DNA of 64,000 nucleotides, from contig JAWPMW010000001.1 in NCBI GenBank assembly GCA_033344735.1, positions 558,001-622,000 on the forward strand. Direction: 5' to 3'. Numbering within the stretch: position 1 is the stretch's first letter; the number at the start of each line of letters is the position of its first letter. Positions 34,330-43,504 of this stretch are shown in pieces. The position numbers were made by a program, and so were the translations under genes. The stretch comes from Gammaproteobacteria bacterium. Lineage in GTDB: Bacteria > Pseudomonadota > Gammaproteobacteria > UBA4575. The notes beneath the pieces were generated by a model. That model did no database searches, was not told where the DNA came from, and was given only the letters and a program-made list of their open reading frames with translations.

Positions 34330-34515
34330 ATGAGCGAAAAAGAGTTCACATTTAAAGACGTTACTCCAGAAATGATAAAGTCTGTTAGAAAAGAAACTAG
34401 AGCAGGAACAATAGATTGTAGAGATGCGATTATTGAAAGTTGTGGAGATGTTGAGAAAGCAATTCAGATATTAAAGGAAAAGGGGATTGGAACACCTAAA
34501 AAAGTATGGACATAA
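34330..34515 (+). CDS. Free-standing EF-Ts N-terminal (TS-N/UBA) domain
   Basis: A 61-residue protein after GGAGAAC. It resembles residues 1-45 of elongation factor Ts: I-K-x-V-R-x-x-T-x-AG-x-x-DC-x-x-A-I-x-E-x-x-GD-V-E-x-AI-x-x-L-x-x-KG, the three-helix TS-N domain that binds EF-Tu. The core and dimerisation domains of EF-Ts are absent, so it cannot exchange nucleotide as EF-Ts does. It is the first gene after a strong sigma-54 promoter, 80 bp before the SfnG-like gene. Its role is unknown: it might bind EF-Tu, or help fold or regulate the monooxygenase. Confidence 0.7.
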   Translation: MSEKEFTFKDVTPEMIKSVRKETRAGTIDCRDAIIESCGDVEKAIQILKEKGIGTPKKVWT

Positions 34516-34595
34516 AAGTTATTAGTTGCATTATAAAATAATGTATCACTCCAAAGTGATTGCAAAAAATATACTAAGAGTATGGAGGTGAAATA

Positions 34596-35777
34596 ATGGC
34601 GACTTATCCTGATTTATTGCCAGATTCGAAAAATCCACTAAAGCCATCTGCATGGCTGAATTCCGACCAGGTTGAATTCGCTTATTGGGTGCCTAATATC
34701 TCCGGTGGCTTAGTTATAACTACCTTGCCTATGGATACAGATTGGACACCAGAAGCCAATATTAAATATGCACAAGATGCAGAGAAAGTAGGATTTGCTA
34801 CAGCATTAGCTCAAACAAGGTGGTTTGCGAGTTATGGTGCGGATCATCAACATGAAGCATTTACGATCGCAAATGTAATTCTTCAGCATACAAAAAAACT
34901 TGAAGTAATCACTGCTGTACATCCTGGTTTATGGCATCCCGCAATTGTTGCAAAAATGCAAGCTTCACTTGATGTATGTAGTCAAGGTAGAACATCAATT
35001 AATATTGTAAGTGGCTGGTTTAAAGGTGAATTTACAGGCTATGGATTGCCTTGGCTTGAGCATACTGAGCGATATCGTCGATCAGAAGAATTCATACGAA
35101 TAATGAAAGGCATGTGGACAGAAGAAGAATTCACTTTCTATGGAGACTTTTATCAAATTAATGGAGCACCAATGTTACCAAAGCCTTTACATAGACCCGT
35201 TGTATTTCAAGGTGGTAATTCAAAAGATGCTCGAAGAATGGCAGGAAGAGTAACAGATTGTCTATTTATGAATGGAAATACAAATAAGGGGTTTAAAGAA
35301 ATTATGGATGATTCAATATCATCTGCAATTGATGCTGGTCGTGACCCAAGTGAATTGAAATTTGGTGCAAATGGATTTTGTATAGTTCGAGATACTGTAG
35401 AAGAAGCAACAGAAACACTAAGAGACATTATCGTGAATGCAGATGTTGAAGCGGTAAAAGGTTTTGGTGAAGCAGTTAAGCATGCTGGTAGAGAGTCAAA
35501 AGAAGGAGAGGGGATGTGGGCGAACTCTACATTTGAGGATTTAGTACAGTATAACGATGGGTTCAAGACTGGATTAATAGGTACAGCAGAAACAGTTGCT
35601 GATCGAATTATTGAATTAAAAAAGCTTGGTATGAAAGTCATATTATGTGGTTTTTTGCACTACAACACAGATCTTAAAGCATTTGGAGAGAAGGTGATTC
35701 CACTCGTAAGAGAGAAGGAAGAAGATTTGCGTAAAGGTAAGTCTGTTGGTAAGAAGAAGTCGGCTTATGTTTCATGA
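34596..35777 (+). CDS. sfnG: FMNH2-dependent monooxygenase, dimethylsulfone type (SfnG-like)
   Basis: A 393-residue LLM-class luciferase-fold enzyme after GGAGGTG. It matches SfnG closely: FAYWVPNISGGLVI, NIVSGWFKGEFTGYGLPWLEH-type core, RYRRSEEFIR, FTFYGDFY, FQGGNSKDARR and FEDLVQYNDGFKTGLIGTAE. SfnG oxidises dimethylsulfone to methanesulfinate and formaldehyde with FMNH2 and oxygen. The extra N-terminal 25 residues and basic C-terminal tail (GKSVGKKKSA) are additions. The flavin reductases at 29819 and 35859 would supply FMNH2. A related sulfone or sulfonate substrate remains possible. Confidence 0.85.
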   Translation: MATYPDLLPDSKNPLKPSAWLNSDQVEFAYWVPNISGGLVITTLPMDTDWTPEANIKYAQDAEKVGFATALAQTRWFASYGADHQHEAFTIANVILQHTKKLEVITAVHPGLWHPAIVAKMQASLDVCSQGRTSINIVSGWFKGEFTGYGLPWLEHTERYRRSEEFIRIMKGMWTEEEFTFYGDFYQINGAPMLPKPLHRPVVFQGGNSKDARRMAGRVTDCLFMNGNTNKGFKEIMDDSISSAIDAGRDPSELKFGANGFCIVRDTVEEATETLRDIIVNADVEAVKGFGEAVKHAGRESKEGEGMWANSTFEDLVQYNDGFKTGLIGTAETVADRIIELKKLGMKVILCGFLHYNTDLKAFGEKVIPLVREKEEDLRKGKSVGKKKSAYVS

Positions 35778-35858
35778 CATTAAATAATAAAGTAGGAAGT
35801 GATATTTCAATAGACTGTAGCGTCTCCTATAACTGTAATAATTTTGAGTGATAAATAA

Positions 35859-36458
35859 ATGAAGCTACTTGGAATATCAGGTGGACCAACGCAAAGCTCT
35901 AAAACTTTAATCGCAGTAAATACTGCTTTAAATTATGCGCATAATTATGATTCCAGCATAGATATAGAAACATTAAATGTGAGCCAGTTTAATGTGCAAT
36001 TTTGCGATGCCCGAGATCCATCACAATACGAGGGCGATGCAAGAGTTTTAATTGATAAGATAATTAATGCTGACGCATATATTATTGGAACACCGATGTA
36101 TCGAGGCACATATACAGGAATTCTTAAAAATCTATTTGATTTAATTCCAAATGAGTCAATGATTGGTAAACCAGTAGGTTTGATCGCAACTGGTGGTAGC
36201 GATCATCATTATTTAGCACTAGAGCATGAGTTGAAACCATTACTTGGGTTCTTTTTAGCAATTGTATTGCCTGGTGTGGTGTACGCTAATAATAATCATT
36301 ATTCCCAAGGAAATATTAGTAGTGATGAGATAATGATGAAATTGCAACAACTGGGCGAATCAGTTGTAAATTTCCAGAAAATACTACCTGATGACAAGTT
36401 AAGTATTATAGGTGCTTTAGGACCAACGATAAAAAGGCAATCATTAACAGATGCATAA
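35859..36458 (+). CDS. NADPH-dependent FMN reductase (SsuE/MsuE-like)
   Basis: A 199-residue flavodoxin-fold reductase: GISGGPTQSSKT (5-16) as the phosphate-binding loop, then GTPMYRGTYTGILKNLFDLIP (about 86-106), the FMN-binding region. SsuE/MsuE enzymes supply FMNH2 to alkanesulfonate or sulfone monooxygenases. It lies 81 bp after the SfnG-like gene and is probably co-transcribed, making it the main partner of that enzyme. Confidence 0.88.
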   Translation: MKLLGISGGPTQSSKTLIAVNTALNYAHNYDSSIDIETLNVSQFNVQFCDARDPSQYEGDARVLIDKIINADAYIIGTPMYRGTYTGILKNLFDLIPNESMIGKPVGLIATGGSDHHYLALEHELKPLLGFFLAIVLPGVVYANNNHYSQGNISSDEIMMKLQQLGESVVNFQKILPDDKLSIIGALGPTIKRQSLTDA

Positions 36459-36498
36459 TTAGTATAGATTTATAATATTATGCAACTAGGAGAAATTA

Positions 36499-36804
36499 AT
36501 GACTAATAAAAATGTAAATTACAAAATATTGCAACAAGTTGTAGATGAAGAAACTTATCGTACAGATACTTCAACGTTACTTGCCTATGACCTAAGCAAT
36601 GAAAAATTTTTATTCAGAGCATTGAATTCTAATTATTTTTTACAAGATGACAGCGCTGAAAATATTAGTGTTATTAATATGGATGAAGCAGAAGAAATTT
36701 GGAATGACATGCCAGAAAAATACGTAGTTAATATTACCGCTGCATTTCCAAAAAATCATGGTGGTGTAGGCATGGATACATACACGAATTTATATGATGA
36801 TTAA
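36499..36804 (+). CDS. Hypothetical protein in the sulfone cluster
   Basis: A 101-residue acidic soluble protein after AGGAGAAATT. It has a start YKILQQVVDEETYRTDTSTL and a Gly-rich ending (KNHGGVGMDTYTNLYDD). I do not recognise it. It lies 40 bp after the FMN reductase, so it belongs to the same unit. Confidence 0.6.
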   Translation: MTNKNVNYKILQQVVDEETYRTDTSTLLAYDLSNEKFLFRALNSNYFLQDDSAENISVINMDEAEEIWNDMPEKYVVNITAAFPKNHGGVGMDTYTNLYDD

Positions 36805-36886
36805 ATATTTATTGTAGATATTAAGTTATAAGATCATGAGTTGTAATTGAATCTATCGATGATGATTGAATTTCCTGAAGTTCCCT

Positions 36887-37450
36887 ATGGATGACATACA
36901 GAATGAAATAAATTACTGTAGCCGTTGCGGTGCAAAAATTGAAAAATCTAATCATCTGAAAGATGATGTTTCAACACATATGTGTGTAAATTGTAATGCC
37001 GTATATTATGAAAACCCTAAAATAATTGTTCTTAGTTTGATAGATTACAGAGGTAAAGTTTTATTATGCAAACGTGCAATAAAACCTAGACTGGGCTTTT
37101 GGACTCTTCCTGGCGGTTATATGGAAAAAAATGAAACTGTAGAGGAAGCGGCTATTCGTGAAACACAAGAAGAAACAGGTGTGATAGTCAATAAGTTGCA
37201 TTTGTATACTTTAGTAAATTGTCCAAAAATTAATCAAGTATATTTTGTATTTCGTGGTTCTGTTAACTCAGATTATACCGAAGCGGGAGAAGAGTGTATG
37301 GATGCTAAATTCTTTGCTGAGTGTGATATTCCTTGGGATACGCTTTCTTATAAATTAATGAACCAAGTTCTAGATTGGTTTTATGATGACAAATCTAATG
37401 GTAAATACTTATTTCGTACACACGACACATATGAAATATGCCCAGATTAG
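36887..37450 (+). CDS. NUDIX hydrolase with zinc ribbon
   Basis: A 187-residue protein: a zinc ribbon with CSRCG and CVNCN (about 11-40) and a NUDIX domain whose box reads GGYMEKNETVEEAAIRETQEETGV, with all acidic metal ligands. This resembles the NudC/ADP-ribose type that hydrolyses NADH, ADP-ribose or FAD. ATG at 36887 was preferred; a TTG at 36866 would add seven residues. It sits in a flavin-dependent cluster, so nucleotide-cofactor turnover is plausible. Confidence 0.82.
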   Translation: MDDIQNEINYCSRCGAKIEKSNHLKDDVSTHMCVNCNAVYYENPKIIVLSLIDYRGKVLLCKRAIKPRLGFWTLPGGYMEKNETVEEAAIRETQEETGVIVNKLHLYTLVNCPKINQVYFVFRGSVNSDYTEAGEECMDAKFFAECDIPWDTLSYKLMNQVLDWFYDDKSNGKYLFRTHDTYEICPD

Positions 37451-37469
37451 TGTTTTTTTGAGTAAAAAA

Positions 37470-37515
37470 GAAACATGAATTTATATCAATTTTTAAATTT
37501 AAGTCATTTAGAAAC
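37470..37515. promoter_or_regulatory. Candidate activator sites upstream of the OsmC unit
   Basis: GAAAC at 37470-37474 and 37511-37515, about 92-135 bp behind the predicted start point. Confidence 0.4.
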
Positions 37516-37578
37516 AATTCAAATTGAATTGATTATTAATGAAAATATAAATATCGACAATTCATAAGCTTAAGACTT

Positions 37579-37594
37579 TGGCTTATTTATTGCT
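37579..37594 (+). promoter_or_regulatory. Sigma-54 promoter of the OsmC/acs unit
   Basis: TGGCTTATTTATTGCT: TGGC and TTGCT in correct spacing, two mismatches in the -24 element. Confidence 0.6.
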
Positions 37595-37711
37595 TCTATT
37601 ATCCTAGTTCCATAAATTAATTTTACTTGGCAATACACTTAATCATAAAAGAGATTAAGTGTATTTTAATAAATAGAAATATTTAAATTCATAAATTAAG
37701 TAGTACGCAAA

Positions 37712-38326
37712 ATGAGTGACGAAAATATAAAAAGTTTAGAGTCTGTAAAAGTTTCTATCAATAATATGATAGAAAAAACACAGAGTGATCCTGAGTTTGG
37801 TAAGTTTAAATATTATGTCAATACGCAATGGGAAGGTGGCACATTATGCAAAAATCAAATTCGTCGAGCGCATAAGTTGCTAGTTGATGAACCATCATCT
37901 TTCGGCGGTTCTGATTTAAGTGCGAGCCCTGTTGAATTAGTTCTTGTTGCATTGGGATCATGTCAGCAAATTATGTACTCAGCTTTAGCTTCTGTGCGAG
38001 ACATACCGATAGAAGAATGTGAAGTAACATTAACCGCCAACCTTAATGTGCGTGGCTTGCTTGGCCTTAATAAGGAAGAGTCGATATTTCCAGGTTTTTC
38101 ATCAATTAAATATGAGACTAATCTATCTAGTAGTGCTGATCAATCAATATTAGATAAATTAATACATGATGTAGAAGAACAATGCCCCGTAATGGATATG
38201 TTAACTAGAGTTGTCGAAGTTGATGGTGAAACTAAAATTAATGGAAAAAGCATTAGTGCTAAGCCTCAAGTAGATGAAAAAGTATCTCTAATGAAAAAGA
38301 TTCTAAATATATTTACAAGAAAATAA
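37712..38326 (+). CDS. OsmC-family protein
   Basis: A 204-residue OsmC/Ohr-fold protein: DEPSSFGGSDLSASPVELVLVALGSCQQIMYS (about 52-83) holds the first reactive Cys, and EQCPVMDMLTR (about 150-160) the second. OsmC proteins reduce organic hydroperoxides. An additional tail with basic residues follows. It begins the downstream sigma-54 unit with acs and the E3 fusion, and may handle reactive by-products of flavin monooxygenation. Confidence 0.85.
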   Translation: MSDENIKSLESVKVSINNMIEKTQSDPEFGKFKYYVNTQWEGGTLCKNQIRRAHKLLVDEPSSFGGSDLSASPVELVLVALGSCQQIMYSALASVRDIPIEECEVTLTANLNVRGLLGLNKEESIFPGFSSIKYETNLSSSADQSILDKLIHDVEEQCPVMDMLTRVVEVDGETKINGKSISAKPQVDEKVSLMKKILNIFTRK

Positions 38327-38399
38327 AAATTATACATATTTTTATCGACACAAGAATAATTTATAAATAAAGACAAATTTTATTAGTTAATTAATTTCT

Positions 38400-40304
38400 A
38401 TGAATAAGTACCCTGTAAATGAAAAATATCAATCTTTATATGATTGGTCTGTTCAAGATCCTGTTGGATTTTGGTCTGAACAAGCAAGCTATCTTATTGA
38501 TTGGATGCATCCTTGGAATGAAGTGAGAAGCAACAATAATGATAAAACACATGCAAAATGGTTTAGTGGCGGCAAGTTAAATGTATCGTCCAATTGTTTA
38601 GATCGCCATTTATCTAAAAGAGGCGATAAAACAGCAATTATTTGGGAGGGTGATAATCCTAATGATTGTAGAAAGATATCTTATGCAGAACTGCATAAAG
38701 AAGTTTGCATATTTTCTAATGTACTTAAATCTTATGGGGTATGTAAAGGAGATAGAGTCTGTATATATATGCCAAATATTATAGAAACTGCTGTTGCTAT
38801 GCTTGCTTGTGCAAGGGTAGGAGCTATTCATTCTGTAATATTTGGCGGGTTTTCATCTAATGCATTAAAAGACAGAATTGTTGATACTCAATGTAAAGTT
38901 GTTGTTACAGCTAATGAAGGCAAACGTGGAGGAAAAAATGTCCCAATTAAAAGCATTATCGATGATGCTTTATTAAATTGCCCGTTAGTGGAAAGTGTAA
39001 TCGTTATAAAGCACACCGAAACAAATGTGAACATGATTACTGAAAGAGATGTGTGGTATCACGAGGTCAAGAAGAATGAGTCTGATGTGTGTAATCCTAC
39101 ACAAATGGAGTCAAATGATCCTTTATTTATTCTTTACACATCGGGTTCTACTGGTAAGCCAAAAGGTATACTTCATTCATCTGCTGGTTATTTATTACAT
39201 TGTAATATTACATTCAAATATGTGTTTGATTATAAAGAAAACGAGATATTTTGGTGTACTGCAGACTTAGCATGGATAACAGGACATTCTTATGTATTGT
39301 ATGGTCCATTATCTATGGGTGCGACAATTTTACTTTATGAGGGCGTCCCAACTTATCCTACTGCAAGCCGCTATTGGGATATGATTGATAAATATAAGGT
39401 AAGTACATTGTATACAGCTCCTACTATTTTAAGAACACTTGTAGGAATGGGTGACAGTCACTTAACTGATTCAACACGTGAAAGTTTAAGGTTGCTTGGA
39501 TCTGTTGGTGAGCCTATAGACCCTGAAACATGGCATTGGTACTTTGATAAAGTAGGAAAACAAAAGTGTCCAATTATTGATACGTGGTGGCAAACTGAAA
39601 CTGGAGGCATCATGCTTTCACAATTACCACATTCAATAACACATGAATGTGGTGACGACGTAAAGCCAATGTTTGGAATTGTTCCAGACTTGGTTGATGA
39701 TAATCATAAGCTAACATCAGATGAATCAGGAAATTTAGTTATAAAAGAACCATGGCCTGGGCAGATGCTCACTATTTACAATGACGAAAAACGTTTTCGA
39801 GAAACGTATTTTATCGATAGTAAAAATGGTGGGTATTATATACCGGGGGATAGAGCGCAGTATAATCAGCAAAAGACATTAAGAATTACTGGAAGAGCAG
39901 ATGATACATTAAATGTTGCTGGTCATTTGTTAGGTGCAACGGAAATTGAGGCAGCACTGATTAAGCATGAGGCTGTAGCTGAAGCAGCCGTAGTTGGATA
40001 TCCGCACCCTGTGAAAGGTCAAGGAATTTATGCATACGTTGCATTAATTAATAATTATCAACCTGACGAAGAAATGATAAATGAATTGCTAGGTTTGGTT
40101 AAGAGTGAAATTAGTGGAATAGCTAAACCAGATGTACTTCATTGGACACCAGAATTACCAAAAACACGCAGTGGCAAAGTAATGCGAAGGATTTTGCGTA
40201 AAATCTCTAATAATGAATTTGATGATGTTGGAGATACCTCTACTTTAGTGAATCCATCTATAGTTGAATATTTGGTAACCAGTCGTACTCAGTATGGAAG
40301 CTAG
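38400..40304 (+). CDS. acs: Acetyl-CoA synthetase
   Basis: A 634-residue AMP-forming ligase: phosphate loop YTSGSTGKPKG (about 248-258), DTWWQTETGG (about 397-406), GRADD (about 498-502) and the C-terminal PKTRSGKVMRRILR (about 596-609) with the catalytic, acetylation-controlled Lys. The WTADLAWITGHSY-like FWCTADLAWITGHSY and Trp in TWWQ fit acetate specificity. It is slightly shorter than E. coli Acs. It follows OsmC by 73 bp and precedes the lipoyl-E3 gene. Acetate, or a short acid from sulfone breakdown, may be its substrate. Confidence 0.92.
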   Translation: MNKYPVNEKYQSLYDWSVQDPVGFWSEQASYLIDWMHPWNEVRSNNNDKTHAKWFSGGKLNVSSNCLDRHLSKRGDKTAIIWEGDNPNDCRKISYAELHKEVCIFSNVLKSYGVCKGDRVCIYMPNIIETAVAMLACARVGAIHSVIFGGFSSNALKDRIVDTQCKVVVTANEGKRGGKNVPIKSIIDDALLNCPLVESVIVIKHTETNVNMITERDVWYHEVKKNESDVCNPTQMESNDPLFILYTSGSTGKPKGILHSSAGYLLHCNITFKYVFDYKENEIFWCTADLAWITGHSYVLYGPLSMGATILLYEGVPTYPTASRYWDMIDKYKVSTLYTAPTILRTLVGMGDSHLTDSTRESLRLLGSVGEPIDPETWHWYFDKVGKQKCPIIDTWWQTETGGIMLSQLPHSITHECGDDVKPMFGIVPDLVDDNHKLTSDESGNLVIKEPWPGQMLTIYNDEKRFRETYFIDSKNGGYYIPGDRAQYNQQKTLRITGRADDTLNVAGHLLGATEIEAALIKHEAVAEAAVVGYPHPVKGQGIYAYVALINNYQPDEEMINELLGLVKSEISGIAKPDVLHWTPELPKTRSGKVMRRILRKISNNEFDDVGDTSTLVNPSIVEYLVTSRTQYGS

Positions 40305-40355
40305 CACATGAATCTTAATTCCTTATTCATGCGTCCCTCAATTCTAAAATAGCAT

Positions 40356-42053
40356 ATGTTAAAAAATATAAATGTACCTGACTTAGGTGAAGCTGAAGGC
40401 GCAAAAGTACAAGAAATTTTAGTTTCTGTTGGCGACACCATAAAAAATGGAGATATATTAGTAATTTTCGAAACTAGTAAAGTTGCTATAGAGCTTGAAT
40501 CTCCAGGTAATGGTATTGTTAAAGAAATATTAGTTTCAGTTGGTGAAGAAGTTAATGAAGACCAATTGTTAATGAATGTTGATCTAGCGGGAGATCAATC
40601 TAACGAAGGTGAATCGTTAGATAATAATCATTTAAATGAGCTTGAAGAAGATGTATCTGTAGAAGTTTTAGTATTGGGTTCTGGTCCAGGAGGATACTCA
40701 GCTGCATTTAGAGCAGCAGATTTGGGCAAAAAAGTTATTTTAGTCGAAAGGTATAATACATTGGGTGGTGTATGCCTTAATGTTGGTTGTATACCTTCTA
40801 AAGCATTATTGCATGCTGCAAAAGTCGTTAGTGAAACAAAAGAAATGAATAATCTTGGTATTAACTTTTCTTTATTAGATATTGATACTGATAAATTACG
40901 TGGATGGAAAAATAAAGTTGTTACTAAGCTAACTAAAGGTTTAGCTAATTTAGCAAATAAGCGTGACGTCCAAATAGTGAATGGTGAAGGATTATTTGTT
41001 TCATCAAATAAGTTAAAAGTTATATTTCCCGGTGGTAGATCAGCATTTATTGAATTTGAGAAAGCAGTAATTGCTGTAGGATCTGAACCAATAGAAATAC
41101 CAGATTTCCCAAATGATGATCCTAGAATGCAAACTTCAACTGATGCATTGGAAGTCAAAGATGTTCCTGAGCGATTATTAATTGTTGGTGGAGGTATAAT
41201 CGGATTAGAAATGGCCACGGTTTATCATGAGTTAGGCTCTAAGGTAACAATCGTAGAATTTGCTGATTCCTTGATACCAGGTGCTGATGAAGATTTAGTT
41301 AAACCTCTTCATAAGAGAATAGAAAAATTATATGAGAATATCTATTTAAACAACAAAGTAATTAGTATTGAGTCTACTATCACAGGTATGTATGTGAAAT
41401 TTGAAGGTGCAGATGGACTTAAAAAAGACTTATTTGATAAAGTACTGATTTCTGTTGGTAGGAAATCAAATGGGAATCTCATTGATGTTGAAAATGCAGG
41501 TGTTAATGTAGACGAGCGAGGATTTATTTCAACTGATAAACAAATGAGGACTAATGTTGATAATATTTTTGCTATTGGTGATGTCGTTGGTCAACCAATG
41601 TTGGCTCATAAAGCGGCACATGAAGGTCGAGTAGCGGCAGAAGTTATTGCCGGGATGAATTCGAGCTTTGATGCAACCTTAATTCCATCTGTCGCATATA
41701 CGGACCCAGAGATTGCCTGGGTTGGGATGACTGAAAAACAAGCAAAAAAATCAAACATCAAATACGAAGTTGGAGTTTTCCCCTGGGCTGCTAGTGGCCG
41801 CTCATTAAGTATAGAAAGAAGTGAGGGTATTACAAAAACTTTATATGATCCGGCGACAAAAATAATAATAGGTGCTGGAATAGTTGGTACCAATGCAGGA
41901 GATTTAATTTCAGAAGCAGCACTCGCAATCAAAAAACAATGTACCGCAAATGAATTAGGTGAATTAATTCATCCTCATCCAACACTTTCTGAAACGTTAG
42001 CTCAGTCAGCTGAAGTTTATGAAAAGACTATTATTGATATTTATGTCCAATAA
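40356..42053 (+). CDS. lpd: Dihydrolipoamide dehydrogenase with N-terminal lipoyl domain
   Basis: A 565-residue fusion: lipoyl domain (about 1-78) with Lys42 in ETSKVAIE, a linker rich in Asp and Glu, then E3: FAD loop LGSGPGGYSAA, redox pair GGVCLNVGCIPSK, NAD loop IVGGGIIGLEMA, AIGDVVG and the C-terminal HPHPTLSE with the catalytic His. It reoxidises dihydrolipoyl groups with NAD. No 2-oxoacid dehydrogenase E1 or E2 is near; its own lipoyl arm or a distant complex is the client. The location beside acs in a sulfur cluster is unusual. Confidence 0.92.
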   Translation: MLKNINVPDLGEAEGAKVQEILVSVGDTIKNGDILVIFETSKVAIELESPGNGIVKEILVSVGEEVNEDQLLMNVDLAGDQSNEGESLDNNHLNELEEDVSVEVLVLGSGPGGYSAAFRAADLGKKVILVERYNTLGGVCLNVGCIPSKALLHAAKVVSETKEMNNLGINFSLLDIDTDKLRGWKNKVVTKLTKGLANLANKRDVQIVNGEGLFVSSNKLKVIFPGGRSAFIEFEKAVIAVGSEPIEIPDFPNDDPRMQTSTDALEVKDVPERLLIVGGGIIGLEMATVYHELGSKVTIVEFADSLIPGADEDLVKPLHKRIEKLYENIYLNNKVISIESTITGMYVKFEGADGLKKDLFDKVLISVGRKSNGNLIDVENAGVNVDERGFISTDKQMRTNVDNIFAIGDVVGQPMLAHKAAHEGRVAAEVIAGMNSSFDATLIPSVAYTDPEIAWVGMTEKQAKKSNIKYEVGVFPWAASGRSLSIERSEGITKTLYDPATKIIIGAGIVGTNAGDLISEAALAIKKQCTANELGELIHPHPTLSETLAQSAEVYEKTIIDIYVQ

Positions 42054-42355
42054 ATAATTTCTAATAGTTCTCAAGCTTTAATTTAGAGCATCATGTTCAG
42101 TAAATATTTAATAATATCAAGATATTATATGAAGTTTCTTCTATAAATGAAATTGATGAAAATCATTATGAAAAATCTCTGATAATTTCACTCATTATTT
42201 CTCTTCATAAAAAACGCAAATAAATCAAATAACAATATTTAAGTTGAATTCATGAACATCTAGGCGTCAAATGCTAATGAAGCGGTGAATTAACCGGTTG
42301 TTTCTGTCGTATTCTAATGAAGGCGATTTACGTAAATAATTAGGAGGAACTCGCC
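42054..42355. other. Intergenic stretch
   Basis: 302 nt, AT-rich, with no gene, terminator or recognised site apart from the ribosome site AGGAGGAAC of the next gene. Confidence 0.5.
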
Positions 42356-42664
42356 ATGCATAATGTAACGATTGAAGATCTATGTAGTAAGCTTGAGAAC
42401 AAGGCCAAAGATACACATTTTCTTGATAAGTCAGTTGAAGGTATGGAGCATTGTGCTGATTATTTTGTTAAGAAATTTGCTGAAGAAAATGGATTGGCTG
42501 CACATACATTAGGCGCTTTGCGTTGGTACTTTCAGTCTGATGATGCGCTCGTTGAAGATGGACTAATAGAATTGCAGTGTCATGTGAACCCGTTTACTCA
42601 TAAAGGCCATTGTGGTTTTCAGTTTGTAGATGTTGAAGAAATCGATTCAAAGAAAAAGCAATAG
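42356..42664 (+). CDS. Hypothetical soluble protein
   Basis: A 102-residue protein after a near-perfect ribosome site (AGGAGGAACTCGCC). It is helical in its first half and has a His/Cys-bearing C-terminal half (LQCHVNPFTHKGHCGFQF) that could bind a metal. I do not recognise it. The strong ribosome site and following terminator suggest abundant expression as a single gene. Confidence 0.65.
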   Translation: MHNVTIEDLCSKLENKAKDTHFLDKSVEGMEHCADYFVKKFAEENGLAAHTLGALRWYFQSDDALVEDGLIELQCHVNPFTHKGHCGFQFVDVEEIDSKKKQ

Positions 42665-42679
42665 ATTACTTTTAGTTGA

Positions 42680-42708
42680 GAAATAAAGGGTGACCAACCC
42701 TTTATTTC
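42680..42708 (+). terminator. Intrinsic terminator-type hairpin
   Basis: A 12-bp stem GAAATAAAGGGT/ACCCTTTATTTC with a five-base loop, 15 nt after the stop codon at 42664. Only TTC follows, but the arm itself ends in TTTATTTC. Confidence 0.7.
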
Positions 42709-42817
42709 TTCGTATTGAAATTGTATTCACCAGTAATCATTTAGAAAATTTCATACTGCCTGCCATTTAATATCTCCTTGTTTTATAGTTTAGTTCTCTC
42801 TATGTTACGATTGTCTC

Positions 42818-43504
42818 GTGAATAGATTATTTCAATGGCTATTAAAATTTGTACTGAAACTTGCCTTAGTATTTATTGTAGTCAGTATTATAGTTGTTTT
42901 ACCATTTCGCTGGATCAATCCTCCAATTACGATGGTGATGATGGATCGTTGGTTGCATGCATCCAATGAAGACTTTGCATTACAACAACAATGGCTTAGC
43001 TGGGGTGAAATTCCTAAGCATGCAGCATCAGCAGTTATGGCTTCTGAAGATCAGCTCTTTGTTGTACATCATGGCTTTGACTTTGATTCAATTGCCGATT
43101 CATTAAAGTCGCTGGGTAGTGGCCAGCGGCTGCGTGGCGCAAGTACTATTAGTCAGCAAGTCGCTCGAAATGTTTATTTATGGACAGGCAGAAGCTGGAT
43201 TAGAAAGGGTCTTGAGGTTTGGTTTACTGTTCTTATTGAGCTAATGTGGAATAAACAGCGAATATTGGAAGTATATTTAAATATAGCTGAGTGGGGTGAA
43301 GGTATTTTTGGTTTGGAGTCAGCGAGTCAATATCATTTTAATCATTCAGCATCACAACTCACACGTATACAATCTGCATTACTTGCTTCTAGTTTGCCAA
43401 GTCCTCTTAAATATAAGCCTTCAAATCCATCGCCATATTTAATTGAACGAGCACGTTGGAATATTAAACAACAACAGTGGATTACTGGCAGTAATTATGA
43501 GTGA
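42818..43504 (+). CDS. mtgA: Monofunctional peptidoglycan glycosyltransferase
   Basis: A 228-residue GT51 enzyme with a single N-terminal helix (about 10-32). GT51 motifs: MASEDQLFVVHHGFD (catalytic Glu about 72), GASTISQQVARNVYLW, RILEVYLNIAEWGEGIFGLESAS. It polymerises lipid II into glycan strands at the inner membrane. GTG start; length fits E. coli MtgA. Alone between unrelated genes. Confidence 0.93.
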   Translation: MNRLFQWLLKFVLKLALVFIVVSIIVVLPFRWINPPITMVMMDRWLHASNEDFALQQQWLSWGEIPKHAASAVMASEDQLFVVHHGFDFDSIADSLKSLGSGQRLRGASTISQQVARNVYLWTGRSWIRKGLEVWFTVLIELMWNKQRILEVYLNIAEWGEGIFGLESASQYHFNHSASQLTRIQSALLASSLPSPLKYKPSNPSPYLIERARWNIKQQQWITGSNYE

